Below, in pieces: positions 33,786-46,107 of a stretch of 64,000 bases of DNA; position 1 is the stretch's first letter; the number at the start of each line of letters is the position of its first letter. The notes under the pieces were generated by a model. That model did not search any database. It worked only from the letters and a program-made list of their open reading frames with translations, and was not told where the DNA came from. The translations under genes were made by a program, and so were the position numbers. Source of the DNA: Ornithodoros turicata. Its lineage: Eukaryota > Arthropoda > Arachnida > Ixodida > Argasidae. Location of the stretch: contig NC_088209.1 in NCBI RefSeq assembly GCF_037126465.1, forward strand, positions 434,001 through 498,000, in the 5' to 3' direction.

Positions 33786-36721
33786 TCACGTGAGAAAATC
33801 AGTGTTCAAGAGGGTCACACTCCAGAATAACGAGTCTTTATTCAATTCTGTGTCGCATTCAGCATGTATCTCTCAATTATTCATTAATTTAATCGAGTTA
33901 TAGGCGTAAATAACTACGCGTATGAATACTAGGAAAACAACGCTTCAGCGGTTCGCCTACCATTGGGAACGAGGCTATCTGAGAAAATGGAGTAACGACG
34001 GAGCTGTATGGTTCGTATGGTGTTGCGGATGTGCTGCATAAAAAGGACAATCATTGCAAGCTCTAATAAAGCATCTGTTTCTTCTGTCGATTTCGTCAGG
34101 TGTTTTTCAGACGTGTAACGACTTGGTGTGCTAACACGTGTGCAACTCATGAAGGAATTCATAGGTTAAGTGACATTCATGCAGTCGTAGCTGTTTTGGA
34201 CAGGAAATCGGGCAGTGAAAAACGTTCAGGATGAGCAACATATAAAGTGTACCGCAAAACTGCTGTGTCAACCATTTGTTACGACGGTAATCACGTAAAC
34301 ATCATGTAAACGTCTCTTGCTTTCCTCGGCCTCAGCCTACGAAGAACCGCTAATGTTATGTTTGATAAAAGTCGTTCAGCAAGGTAAAGCTGTGCCGGGG
34401 ACACCGTCATAGGAGGGAGGTGTTTAATTAGATCACAGTGAAAGGTAGCAAAGGACTGTTACTGGTCTTGTAGAAAGCAGGTCTCGTTGACCAACAGATC
34501 AATGGATTGTACAAATTGTCTTCCTGTGAATGGAAAACTGACATTTTCTTCCCTACTATACTAAGAAATTTTGACCCAGAGCTTGGTTTCTGCATGCCAG
34601 AAAACACTTCTCGCCAAGATGGTGCACTGTGACTCAATGGGGGACTTACAGCTCAGTGGCATTACCGCCTGAGGCAAGTTGACTGGCTCAGATGCTGTCA
34701 CTGCTGTGCTGTAGAAGACCCAAAGCATATTCTTCGTCACTGTCCACACTATCAAGCTTTCCAAGCTGCCATTTTCGGATCCCTTAAAGAGACAGTCGCA
34801 TCGACCACAGATCGATTCCGAAACCACAGTGAAATGAGATCACCCGTCGTTGACTGACCATTACTCCGAAAGTCCCATCCCGATCGACGGAATACTTTTT
34901 GCATAATTCGTGTGTAAGCGGCGCTACAGCAGACGACGGATGTGGGCGTCAAGCGGAACTTCCTGCTGAGAACCTTTAGCAACGTCACAAGGAATCTGAC
35001 CAATAAGAACGCGGCGAGCCAGAGGAGTCCCCGCGGCATGCAGCTTGCATGTGCAAGGTCAGGGAGACGAAGGCGAAGGCACATACGGAGATGGCGGACT
35101 CGGAACGCGGATTGCCTTTACTAATAGCTCCCGTGACGAATATACATGTTTGATGACGGCCTATATTCGACGGATCCGCTTCCTCTGCAAGTCACTGGTG
35201 ATGTACGTGCCGCAGCTGCGTTAGCGCAACAGAACGAGCCTCAGGACCACTGCTTTAGGTACGTTCGTGATCGGAGTGCTCAATACTTGATCCCGTGAGA
35301 TTCACTACGACGCAAAAAACAATCCAAGTGTTTGTGTGGCGTCTGTGCTTCCCAGGAACCCGATGAGTAGCTATATGCTGCAGTGCTGGTGAAGTGGCAG
35401 AGTTGTGCAATGACGGCGAAGTACAGTGTAAGCACGCATCACACTTTCTTCCCAGTTCTCTGTCTTCGGCCAGAACTTCTGGTGGTGTATCCACCGCAGT
35501 ATTGCAGCACGATCACAGTCTTCGCCTATTGTACCCACGATAGATAGGCACGTTGAGCCATCCTTATTTTCGTAGTTGTCGTCGTTGTTTGCACACACGA
35601 CGAATGCCCCATGAAAGTTACGAAGGCTCTAACCAACTGTGCAACTCAAGGGCCTGGTTAGAATTAGAATGATTGTCAGGAAATTACTGTTCTACGTGTT
35701 TAGGAAAGTGTCCTTTCTTTTTACAGCTACGTCAGGTTCACTGCTTATTGTGTGTTTACAAGCTGAGTTTGTAGATTCCTTGGACCGAGAAACAAGACGA
35801 CAGATACCTGGGTGTATCGTCCGCGTGACCCGCCAACGTTTTTCCATCCCGGTCCTATCAGGGCTATCATCTTTAGTGTGCCTCATTTCCTGTTCACACC
35901 TACACCACAACAGACTTGTGTAGTTTCCAATTGAGAAGTGAGAAACAGAATCTGTGTTACCACAGTAATCCCGAGAAGCGCAAAGAAATATGCAGGAGCA
36001 ATAAACTACCTGGCCATAAATGACAGTTATACTTTTAATGGTAGTGTAATGCTTCTTATCGTTGGCATAGCATGTGAGGGATATAACCCGTCAAATAATT
36101 TCAGGTAATGTTTCATAACTCACTAATGGTACAGTTACACCTCGTTATCATAGTAAGTGATACATCTGTCTGAGAATGTCCACAATTTGTCATTCCCACG
36201 GAAGATTGTACTGCCTTGATACAGCAAAACAAATTTTGACACCTGTCATTGATCCATTTTTTTTAGCACCACTGTTTTGAAAACAGCTTTCAAGACTGTA
36301 ACTTCAGAGATCTTCGGCAGAGCATTACCTCTTGTCTATGTATTATAATAATTATTATAATGACAGGCAATAAGCTACGCAAATGTGAATAAATATTTGT
36401 GTTGACTAAGTGTTGACCATTCAAGAGCCATTGCACAAGTCCACATCCAACTCTTCATGCACAGATATTTATTATTTGCTATGCACAGACAGTTATCAGT
36501 GTGCACCACACTGGCAATGTACCTCGGGATCTGAAGCGGGGACAAACAGCTTCGTAAGTACTTCAATTGCAATGAAAATCTAGCATTGTGTGTTCCTTGC
36601 ATTTCTGGACGGTTTCATGAACTTCGGGTAATTAACATGGGGTAGACGAGTTCCACCTTCATACCTTTTCCAAACGCACAATCAGTAGTTCACCGAGAAC
36701 CTCAAGCATAGAGGGGTGTTG

Positions 36722-36748
36722 CAAAAAAAAAAAAGGGGGGGGGGGGTC
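36722..36748 (+). repeat. Homopolymer junction (A)12 (G)13
   Basis: A run of about 12 A followed by about 13 G, a likely place for sequencing length error. Confidence 0.85.
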
Positions 36749-37645
36749 TCCGGTTACATTATAACAGTGGTGCACAGGAAAAAAAGACGGGGTGTTGTGG
36801 GGGATCTCGATCGATCTCTCCGCACAATCAGGTGCGAAATTTTGGAAGGGTGAGTGCATCTTGAAAGACCGTCATGGCTCAGACCCCACAACTCGAATAA
36901 TGCACCTCCCTTTTACGGTAAGAGGCCTCTTACTATCTACGGCATATCCTATCAAAGCTCACAGGACAGCAAATTTGACCAATGCTTATGTGACAGTGGC
37001 TCGTAGAACATGCAGCTTTTCTGTTGAATTGGCTAGCCCCTTTAATGTCTGGAGGTAGGTGCATCATTTTACATTTAACCAGCAGTAATGTATAGCATTG
37101 CAAAAAAGGAAACAAGGGCTTAATCTCAACGCTGCATCAGCATCATTCATCATCTCACAATAAAGTTGCTGTTGTCAGCCTCTGCACAAACATTTGGGTG
37201 GACCTGAAAAGGACCTTTTTCTTCTTCTTTGTTTTTCGTTTCCTTCTTTCAAGTTATTTTGTCTTGGCATGTAGCTGTGAGATGTCAGTAGAAGCCATGA
37301 AGTCATTCTCTTTACTTCTTGAACATGGATGAAGAAAGCACTGTTCTGGAAGATCCTAATTTGTCAGAGGCGTAGTAAAGGACTTAGTGTAAAAACAGGT
37401 CTCTCAGCAAAATTGTCGTGCAACACGTACATTGTTTGATGCCGTTTCATGGATGGATGGGACTTGGATCAGCAGCACCTGGTCCTTCTATAACGCAGAA
37501 CGTCAAAAGTGCACCTCAAGTTGGCTACGACAACCGCAAAAACCACCGCCCTACAGCACACAAACAGTTCACAAACAGCGAGATAAAAGGAAACTGGGAA
37601 GTGGTTTATGGCGCTTATGTTATGGACAGAGGTACTACTTGTATA

Positions 37646-38523
37646 CAGGGTGTCCCAGAAAACGTGTCATTGAATTATAATAAAAAAACTATGCCACCTA
37701 GAATCATGCGGTCAACAGCATTTGTTCTTATTAGGTTTTTGCCACCTCCTAATGGGAATGTCATGTACTCCAAGTTTAATTATGTAAATATTTGCGAACT
37801 GAACTCGGAAATTTGCCAAGTAAAGGTCACTTTTTTACCCCACCAATATGAAGAGCGTGCCGAATTCACTCAAATTCATGATAATTCACAGTGATATTCA
37901 CGAGCTATCCCATCGGGAAAAATAGCCGAATATCATGCTTTTCGGAGCACCGGACCATAGCGCGCGATGACTTTTTGAGCGCAATCGCTGTCAGTGCGAC
38001 GAAAGGAGGTTCCGAAGCCAGCCCACAGAGTGATAGTAGAAAAAAGTAACAGTTCCTAAACTGGGAGAGGGAAAGCTTTATCCCAGCGAAAGTCGGACGT
38101 GATAAGCCGTGCCTGTTTTATCTCCCTCTGCGACGTCGGGGAGGGCTGGGTTTCCAACCTCCTTTCGTCGGACTGACAAAGATCGCGCTGAAAAATTCAT
38201 CGCGCGCTATTCTGTGCGACCTCCGTAGAGCATGATGTCCGGCTATTTTTTTCCGATGGGATAGCTTCTGAATATCCCTGTCAATTCTCATTAATTTGAC
38301 TAAATTAGACATGCTCTTCACATTGGTGGGGTAAAAAAGTGACCTTTACTAGGCAAATTTCCGACTTAAGCTCGCAAAAATTTACATAATTAAACTTGCG
38401 TTACACGACATTCATATGAGGAGGTGGCAAAAACTCAGTAAGAACAAATGCCATTGACCGCATGACTCTAGGTGGTGTAGTTTTTTTATTAAAATTCAAT
38501 GACACGTTTTCTGGGACACCCTG
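37646..38523. mobile_element. 878-bp mariner-like hairpin MITE, complete
   Basis: Begins CAGGGTGTCCCAGAAAACG and ends with its inverse complement. It is flanked by TA on both sides (37644-37645 and 38524-38525), the mariner target duplication. Arms of about 400 bp are inverted repeats of each other almost to the middle, so the single strand would fold into one long hairpin. No transposase. A truncated single arm of the same family is at 17311-17461. Confidence 0.88.
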
Positions 38524-38876
38524 TATAGTGCCTGTTTCTAACACCAGCACACAAATAGCGTCAGTTCCTCCTTTTAGTGATCGGGGTTCATAGCTTGCGA
38601 ATTGTTCTGTGTAAACACATTATTTAAGTAATATACCTACCACTTGCGCTTGACCCTGTCGAGCTGCCTGCAGCTGTAATGCACATGAAAACCAATCATG
38701 TCTGCCACCTTCGACAAAAGGAGACCAAAATCACAGGTTCAGTAACAGGGAAAGTTTCATGATAACGCGTGCGACAACGAGAAAAGCCAATCACGTTCAT
38801 ATAAATGACATCATGTTCTTTTACTTGTTTATTGTATTTTATTTATCTAATTATTAATCATAGGTTAGGGGATACG

Positions 38877-39404
38877 TTATGTTGTACCGATTTCGTCTTT
38901 TGCTGCTAAGTTACCCGCGCGCAAGAATGACAGATCCGATTGGGAAACTACATAGACATTGTGACTTACTGTCGAAGTTGCTGGCTCCCTTTGTTCGTGG
39001 AACACTGTCGGAACGGCGTCAAGTTTCAGCTCTTTTCTTTTTTGTGTCAATCCAAGTTGCACTTGCATGATGTTCTCATCCAGGTACACATTATTGGTCA
39101 AATGCGAGGAGCATCCACGGACAGCATGAACACTCCTTGCTTCATCTGGATACCCGCTAGTGATGTAGCTGCTTCCAACTTTCGCTTCGTCTGGGGTCTG
39201 GCTGTAGCTGTAACCTATAGGCGTGCGAAACCAAACATCGAGGTTTTCGAAGGAAGTTTTCCTGGAGTCAGGAACGCTGCGTCGGTTTCCAAACGACATC
39301 TCACGCGAAGGATGCAAGCGTAGAGATTCTCCCAATTCACAAAGAGTATCCGCGTCACTAGAAAGTGTCACATGTGAATACGGGCGACGTGCAGGAAAAA
39401 GCAA
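38877..39404 (-). pseudogene. Possible THAP-protein remnant
   Basis: A 175-codon minus-strand open stretch. The only recognisable motif is KELKLDAVPTVFHEQR near its C-terminal third, like the basic-plus-AVPxF end of THAP domains. The zinc-binding Cys and His residues are not visible in frame. It lies inside the 4.85-kb insertion and could be its decayed transposase. Confidence 0.35.
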
Positions 39405-39868
39405 AGCAGCCCCAGACTTGGCGGCAGACGACAGCGTCCTTCACCGCGTCGTCACGCGATGTTGTTGGCGCTGGCGCTTTCGAGGATGAAAACGAAACCG
39501 GATCTTTTAAATTGGATTTCTCGTCACCCGGGCGGTTTTGGAAGGAGAAAATTTGGCAAATAGCTCGTGGTAGTGTACCGAACACATTGGTATTGGATTC
39601 GTAACCTTGGTTCCGATTGCGACAGTCCCTTTACTACTCTGGTCTCCTGCCTCTCTCCATAAAATTGGTTGGCCTATGCCTAAATCGAGCCCACGAGTGC
39701 CTGCCCTCAAAGCTCTTGTGAAAATTTTGGACTTCATGGGACATTATTTCCTTCCTCACACCAGCAGCAGCTATGGGGTAGAGTATCGCCCATGTCAATG
39801 AAACTCCCTGTCCATCTCAAAATAATGTTGATGTCGGAACGATTAACTCCATTTCTTATAAACGTTAC

Positions 39869-40009
39869 TGTAGTGGATGACGTATCGACAAAGAGCACGC
39901 GCCATGCGCATCAGCTGTGCCCCAGCTGATAGAACAGCTGACCGTGCAGTCGTGGCCTAGCCATGACAGAATAAACATGTTCCTACCCGGACTTTGGTAG
40001 ACTCTTACA
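39869..40009 (+). repeat. Gypsy-2 5' LTR (141 bp)
   Basis: TGTAGTGGATGACG...ACTCTTACA. It contains an AATAAA at about 39971 that could serve as polyadenylation signal. A TTGGCGACGAG primer-site candidate follows at about 40012. Confidence 0.92.
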
Positions 40010-40055
40010 ATTTGGCGACGAGCGAGCAACAACCTTCTGTCGACGACCTTGGAGC

Positions 40056-43000
40056 ATGGCTACCGGTGGAGCTACAGGAGACCAGGTGGAGGGCCGTTTC
40101 ACTGGTACTGCTGCTCTTCGTTTTGAGAGGCCGGGAGTCTTTGATTCCGAGAAGGATGAGTGGAAATTTTACTGCATCCGATTCAGAGCAGCCCTGCAAG
40201 TAGTTCGCGTCACATCGGAAACCGACGAACGGAGTCTTTTGATTTCTTCTCTGGATGCTGCGGTTTTCAAGCGCCTGTATCACCTTCTTCAACTGAGGAA
40301 CTAAATCCTTAAATCGGACGTCCGTAATGGACGTCCGATTTAAGGATTTAGTGACGGCGCTGGATGAGCATTTTGCTCCGAAGAGATTCAAGGAGTTTGA
40401 AAGGGCCAAGCTTTTTTCGTGTCGACAGGAAGAGAACGAACCCGTAAAGGATTTCCTCAATCGCCTTCGTGCAATTGTAGTAGCTTGTGAATACGAGACT
40501 GAGACTGACATCCGCTAGTGTTCCCTGCTGACAGCTTTCATAGTCGGTCTTCGAGATCAGCGCATTCGGGCGAAGCTGGTACTGGAGAAAAACCTTACCG
40601 TTGACATAGCACTACGACTTGCCGAAAGCAGCCTAGCAGGTGAAGCTGGATCTCGTGACCTGGACACCTCATTCGCCGGAAACGTTGGAGAGGTTTTTCT
40701 ACCACCAAAACAGAATACAGTTAAGTGCTTTCGTTGTGGGAACCACAACCATGACGCTGGTAACTGTCGGTTCCGCAATGAGTCGTGTCACGAATGTGGC
40801 AAGCGAGGGCACATCGCCAGTATGTGCCAGCAAAGAGGGCGTACATCGCAGAAGCCAAGGAACAAATCTGCTTCAGCGAGAAAAGTCCAATCTGTCACGA
40901 TCTCTAATGTCTTCTCCGTGGACGAGAATGACGGAAGATTCATTACATGCCGGATATCGGGCTACAAGGTTTCTCATCAGGTCGATACAGGGTCCAAAGC
41001 AACGCTGTTGAACAAAGCGACTTGGGAAATGCTAGGTATGCCAGAACTTCTGCCAGTGCAGCACCGCCTGCAGTGCTTCAATCAAAAACCGTTCAACGTC
41101 CTTGGAAGAGCACAACTGAATGTCTGCTGGAAGGAACACAGTTTTAAGTTGGAAGCAATTTTCACTGAAGCTAATGCGATCAACATCTTGGGCAGAACTT
41201 GGATATCCGCTCTTCGGCTCGACTTGAACAAGCTGTTCGTTTGCGTCACGGAAAGTTCCCCGGTCTTGGGAAGTAGCCTCCAAGAACTGGTGACGAAGTA
41301 CCCAGCTGTATTCCGAGACGGTCTGGGAAGATATACAAAAACGAAAGTTCACCTTGAGCTCAAACCTGACAGCCAGCCCAAGTTCTTCAAAGCACGGCCA
41401 ATACCATTCTCTATCCGTACGGCTGTAGAACGCGATCTAGAGCGACAGGTGGCTAATGGAGTGCTATCCCCGATTGAAACGTCCTCTTGGACTACGCCCA
41501 TCGTAGTTGTCCCCAAGCCAAACGGCGCAGTTCGCGTATGCGGTGACTTCAGCGTGACGGTAAATCCGCAGCTAGACATTGCACAGTACCCTCTTCCGCG
41601 TCCAGAAGAGTTGTTTGCTAAGCTGAATGGAGGGGTCATCTTCTCGAAGCTCGACCTATCAGAAGATACCTTCAGATGGAGCAAGACGACGATGCAAAGG
41701 TATTAGTCGTCAACACCCACAAAGGACTTTTTCAATTTCATCGAATGCCTTTTGGCATAGCTTCCGCACCTGCCATATTCCAGAGAACGATGGAGCAAGT
41801 TACTGCTGGTCTGGACTATGTAGCATGTTACTTGGATGACATCATCGTCACTGGAACTACGTTAGAGCACCATCTTTCCAACCTAGCGAAGGTTTTCCAG
41901 TGTCTCAGTGATTTTGGTTTCACTCTAAAGAAAGAAAAATGCGCCTTCTTCAAGCAAGAAGTCGAGTACCTGGGCCAAATCGTTTCAAAGGAAGGTTTTC
42001 GACCATCGCCCAAGAAGATTTCAGCTATACTGAATATGCCCGAACCACGTAACGTTTCGGAACTACGAGCGCTATTGGGCATGATTCAGCACTATAACCG
42101 GTACATACCTGGATTGGCAGACATCTGCTCACCATTTCACGAGTTGCTCCGTAAAGAGTCTCGCTGGTGCTGGTCTTCCGAATGCGTCGAAGCTTTTGAG
42201 ACGGTGAAGCTCAAATTATCAGCGCCCGAGTCCTTAGCGCACTACGATCCAGCAAAACCACTGTTTCTTGCTACTGACGCATCATCCGAAGGATTGGGGG
42301 CAGTCATCTTTCATAGGATTGATGGCAAGGAGCGTCCCATCGCCCGCGCTTCCAAAACGCTCACCTCTGCCGAGAAAAAGTACGCTCAAATTGAGCGAGA
42401 AGCGCTTGCCATCATCTTCGGCGTCAAGAAGTTCCATGAGTACTTGTGGGGACGAAGGTTCACTCTGTACACGGACCACAAGCCTTTGACAACCATCTTT
42501 GGTCCGTACAAGGGGATACCGGTAACGACCGCCAATCGTTTACAGAGGTGGGCCCTCATCCTAATGAGTTACTCATACGACATTATCTACAAGCCAACGA
42601 CAGACATTGGAAATGCTGACGGCTTGTCACGCATAGCAGTAGGGCCGGATCCGCTATTCGACAAGTTGATCCAGGAGGAAGTCAACCACGTTGATGTTCC
42701 GCCGTCTCATCTTGCCGATATCAGTTTCCCTATCTCTGCTGATGACATTGCCAAGGAAACAGCTAGCGATCCTCTCTTTTCACGCCTATACCGGTACATT
42801 CTGGAAGGATGGCCTTCTCATGTACCTCCGGATGCTGAACCGTTTGCTGCCCGACAAACTGAGCTCACAGTGCTTAGCGACTGTATCGTCTGGGGGATGC
42901 GAACGGCGACTCCGAAGAAGTTCAGGTCTAAGGTCCTAGATGTCTTGCATTCCGGTCACACCGGCCAGACGAAGATGAAGATGCTTGCCCGGTCTTACGT

Positions 43001-43981
43001 GTGGTGGCCGAAGATAGACAAGGACATTGAGACCTTATGCCGTACTTGTGAAGAATGTGCAGAGTTCAGTGAACAAAAGTGGCCTGTTCCTCTCCACCAA
43101 TGGGAGCCTCCAGCTGGACCATGGGTTCGCGTTCATTGTGACTTCGCTGAATTCAAACATCAGCATTTCCTCATCACTATCGACGCCTACAGCAAATGGC
43201 CTGAGGTGGCGTACATGCCGACAACTTCTGCCTCCGCCACCACGACATCGCTGCAAGACATCTTCGTCCGCCAAGGGTTTCCTGAGCAGCTGGTTACAGA
43301 CAATGGACCACAATTCACCAGCCAGACCTTCAAGGATTTTGTAACACAGCATGGCATTCAACACGTTCTTACACCGCCTTACCACTCAAAGTCAAACGGA
43401 CAAGCAGAAAACTTCGTCCGTACATTTAAGTCCGCCTTGCGGAGGGGAGGAACAACCAAGGACGGAATTCAGAAGTTCCTGACGCAGTACCGCGTCACTA
43501 CACATGCAACGACAGCAAAATCTCCATCTATGCTCCACATGGGAAGGCAAATCAGAACGGGTATTGACCTCTTGCGACCCGCCTTAGACACACACCGCCT
43601 GCATGCTGCGACCAGGCAGAAACGGAATTACGACCGGAGTGCGCAGGACAGACTTTTTTTTAGGTTGGCCAACCAGTTTGGGCTGCTGATCCGATGGACA
43701 GGCGACACTGGGTTAAGGGATTCATAACCGGTAAAGTGGGCACGGTCATCTACGAGGTCCAATTCGCTAGTGGCCGGCAACGCAGAGTTCATGCCAACCA
43801 CTTGAAGGCTCGCCTGACAGCCGATAGCTCCGAACCGTCACAGACCCTTCCCTGGCCGGAGTCAGAGACGTCATTGGCACCAGCCCCACCTACACAAGAG
43901 CACGGCGACCCTCCCAGACCACCACCGGCACGCTATCCCAGAGGAGACCGGAGACAGCCGTCCCGCTACGTTCCGTCTTGA
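40056..43981 (+). pseudogene. Gypsy-2 gag-pol, broken
   Basis: Gag starts at ATG 40056. A 51-bp inverted duplication (40301-40351) breaks the frame early. A TAG stop lies at 40516-40518. Two CCHC knuckles follow (CFRCGNHNHDAGNC and CHECGKRGHIASMC, about 40730-40830), then an aspartic protease with VDTGSKA near 40981. The reverse transcriptase is cut by a frameshift near 41665-41680, just before QFHRMPFGIASAP; its catalytic CYLDDIIVTG (about 41826) is intact. RNase H shows LATDASSEGLGAVIF. The integrase has an HHCC finger (H.GHTGQTKM...CRTCEEC) and VTDNGPQFTSQ. A second frameshift near a T-run at 43651-43660 separates the last about 95 codons, which read through a chromo-like or basic tail to 43981. 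The damage pattern is described only; nothing was rejoined. Confidence 0.9.
40301..40351. repeat. Hairpin: 23-bp perfect inverted duplication
   Basis: Positions 40301-40323 are the exact inverse complement of 40329-40351, with a 5-base loop. The right arm is gag coding sequence; the left arm looks like a templated copy of it, which also introduces the early stop. Confidence 0.92.
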
Positions 43982-43990
43982 GGGGAGGAA

Positions 43991-44131
43991 TGTAGTGGAT
44001 GACGCATCGACAAAGAGCACGCGCCATGCTCATCAGCTGTGCCCCAGCTGATAGAACAGCTGACCGTGCAGTCGTGGCCTAGCCATGACAGAATAAACAT
44101 GTTCCTACCCGGACTTTGGTAGACTCTTACA
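43991..44131 (+). repeat. Gypsy-2 3' LTR (141 bp)
   Basis: Preceded by the purine tract AGGGGAGGAA (43981-43990) and followed by GTTAC. Differs from the 5' LTR at two positions as I read them. Confidence 0.92.
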
Positions 44132-45099
44132 GTTACTGAACAGCATCTGCAACTTCTGCGAGGTGGTTTAAACCACTCTTATAACTACATGTTCTGTGTA
44201 ACCTAGGGATGCTGGTATGTGGGTGGAGTGGCTAGTTTGCCACAGTACCACAAATAGGAACACAAATGGCTGATAAATCTGCTACAGAATCTGGGCCAAT
44301 ACGATGAGCACTTGGAATCATCACAGTTTTTAGTACCATGCAGAGGAAGATAGAGTAGAGCACCCTCAACTTTTGTACTGCTTTTTCTGAATTACTTGTA
44401 ATTATGCTGCAGCTACATAGGCAGCAGTAAAAATGCTACTCACAATTGCCAAAACTTCATGCTAGCACTCAATTCTTTTTACCAGCTTTGGTTTGTGATG
44501 TGATGAATGTTTCGGTGACTTCCGTAGGCCCGGTTTCACCAACTCTGGTTAACTGAACCAATATCAAGGGTTGCCAATTCTTGAACTTAACACACAGTTC
44601 TTTTTTTTCATCGGTGATGTGGTGAATATTTCAGTAATAATAACTCCTTTAGTGAAGCAGTTTAATGACCGTTCATCTTAGTTCAGATGCTGAAAAGGTT
44701 GGTGAAACTGGGTCATTATGTAGCCTTTGTGTTCTGGTGCTGTACAATGGTTTTTCAACGGATTCAAACTACAAAAAAGGTTAATAATAAAAAAAATTCT
44801 TGGCATACCTACCTACATACATGTCCCGGACATCACATAAGAAACTCAACGAATATAAATGTCATCATGACGTTGGTAGACAGACTGATACCGAAACAAA
44901 TCCGAAGGGGAGGGCTGGGTTCCACGAATGGGGACTTGTTCGCTGCCTCCTCTTGAAAGAAAAGTAGGACCAAAAGTCGCGTGATCTTTCAGAGACCACC
45001 GTAATCCCCTCAAGACCGTGCCTTTTAGACGCGAACTCGTCCCCCCTAGCTTTGAGCGTAGCTCAACTGTACCAAATTGATGGCTCCGTTGAACAGTAT

Positions 45100-45570
45100 G
45101 ATGTCATTTGTTTTTATGATGAACAGTTGTTTTTATGATGTCATTTGTACCGTTTCCAAGGCACTTTGTACAAGGGTTTTGTATGCCAGCAGTGTACTGT
45201 CTGCGAAAGGTACTTTTCGTGTCCACTTCAAGAAGACAATTTTTTAAGAGGCTTAGAGAATGCGTAACTACTGTGTGATTTCCACTAAATATCAGAAGAG
45301 AGGTGCACACCTAAATACCTGAAACCCTCAACTCAGTTAATTGTAGGATCAAAATCACATGGGAATATATTGAGGTTTGTCTTGTTCACAAAAGATATCA
45401 TTGCACAATCTGCAAAGTTCATCGGTAGTTGCCATGGCCTACATCAATCATAAACACTGCAAACCACTCATTGAGCATAGTCAGTCCGCGGTACGCAAAG
45501 TGAAAAGCGTCATTGCCCATTGTGAACATGGCCATGCAACAGTGCTTGCGGCTTTGCATTTCTCACTAGT
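45100..45570 (-). pseudogene. LINE reverse-transcriptase scrap, right copy
   Basis: Inverted counterpart of 26900-27350 with the same YLG-type thumb remnant. It contributes no working protein. Confidence 0.55.
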
Positions 45571-46107
45571 TTCTTTCATCACTTCGTTATGAGATTACTA
45601 ATGCTTTGCTTTGCCAATTCAACACAAACATGCTTTGTAACAGCTACTTGGAACTTTGGAACAACTTTGCAAAGCATATGTACTCGTATGCACTTCCTTT
45701 AATCGCTTTAGGAGTATTTCTCCCGTAACATATCTCAGTAGATGCAGCATGTCATGTAGGTAACACAATTTTGGCACAGTATTTGCTTGATATGTCCAAC
45801 AAGCAGAGATATCAAACCTTTGTGCCAAAATGGTGTGCCACGTGTCCGTGTAAAGACGAGTCGCTTAGATGGAATAGGTATAGCATCTTGATGTTGAATG
45901 CAAGAAGTTAATGTTTGACAACATATATGTCATGGGTTAAATAGAGCAGTATATCATACGCATCAGAAGAATGCCAACACTTGAGTGTTTTACCTTTACC
46001 TGTTATTCCAATGTTTACTCTCCCTCCTATTGGAATTATGTATTTCAGAATCATTTTTGTATTGTTGAATTTTAATTTGGCAATCCTTTCACATGTCTTG
46101 TGATAGA

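Larger units (their letters stand above)
34786..39632. mobile_element. 4.85-kb insertion with TIR-like ends (right copy only)
   Basis: Homology to the left copy (near 28640) stops at 34786 and resumes at 39632. The ends are inverted repeats: AAAGAGACAGTCGCATCGACC at the left, and the right end read inward is AAAGGGACTGTCGCAATCGG. I could not settle a target duplication. Inside, a minus-strand segment at 39404-38877 includes LKLDAVPTVF, the AVPxF box that ends THAP domains, so a decayed THAP transposase is plausible. The complete mariner-like MITE lies at 37646-38523. Most of the rest (34.8-37.6 kb) shows no recognisable gene. Confidence 0.6.
39869..44131 (+). mobile_element. Ty3/Gypsy retrotransposon (Gypsy-2), decaying
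   Basis: Complete 4263-bp structure with 141-bp LTRs starting TG and ending CA and a perfect GTTAC target duplication (39864-39868 and 44132-44136). I see two substitutions between the LTRs, about 1.4%. It lies in the right transposon copy; the left copy near 28440-28470 lacks it. The coding region is broken in several places, so it can no longer make its proteins unaided. It is a different family from Gypsy-1. Confidence 0.93.
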
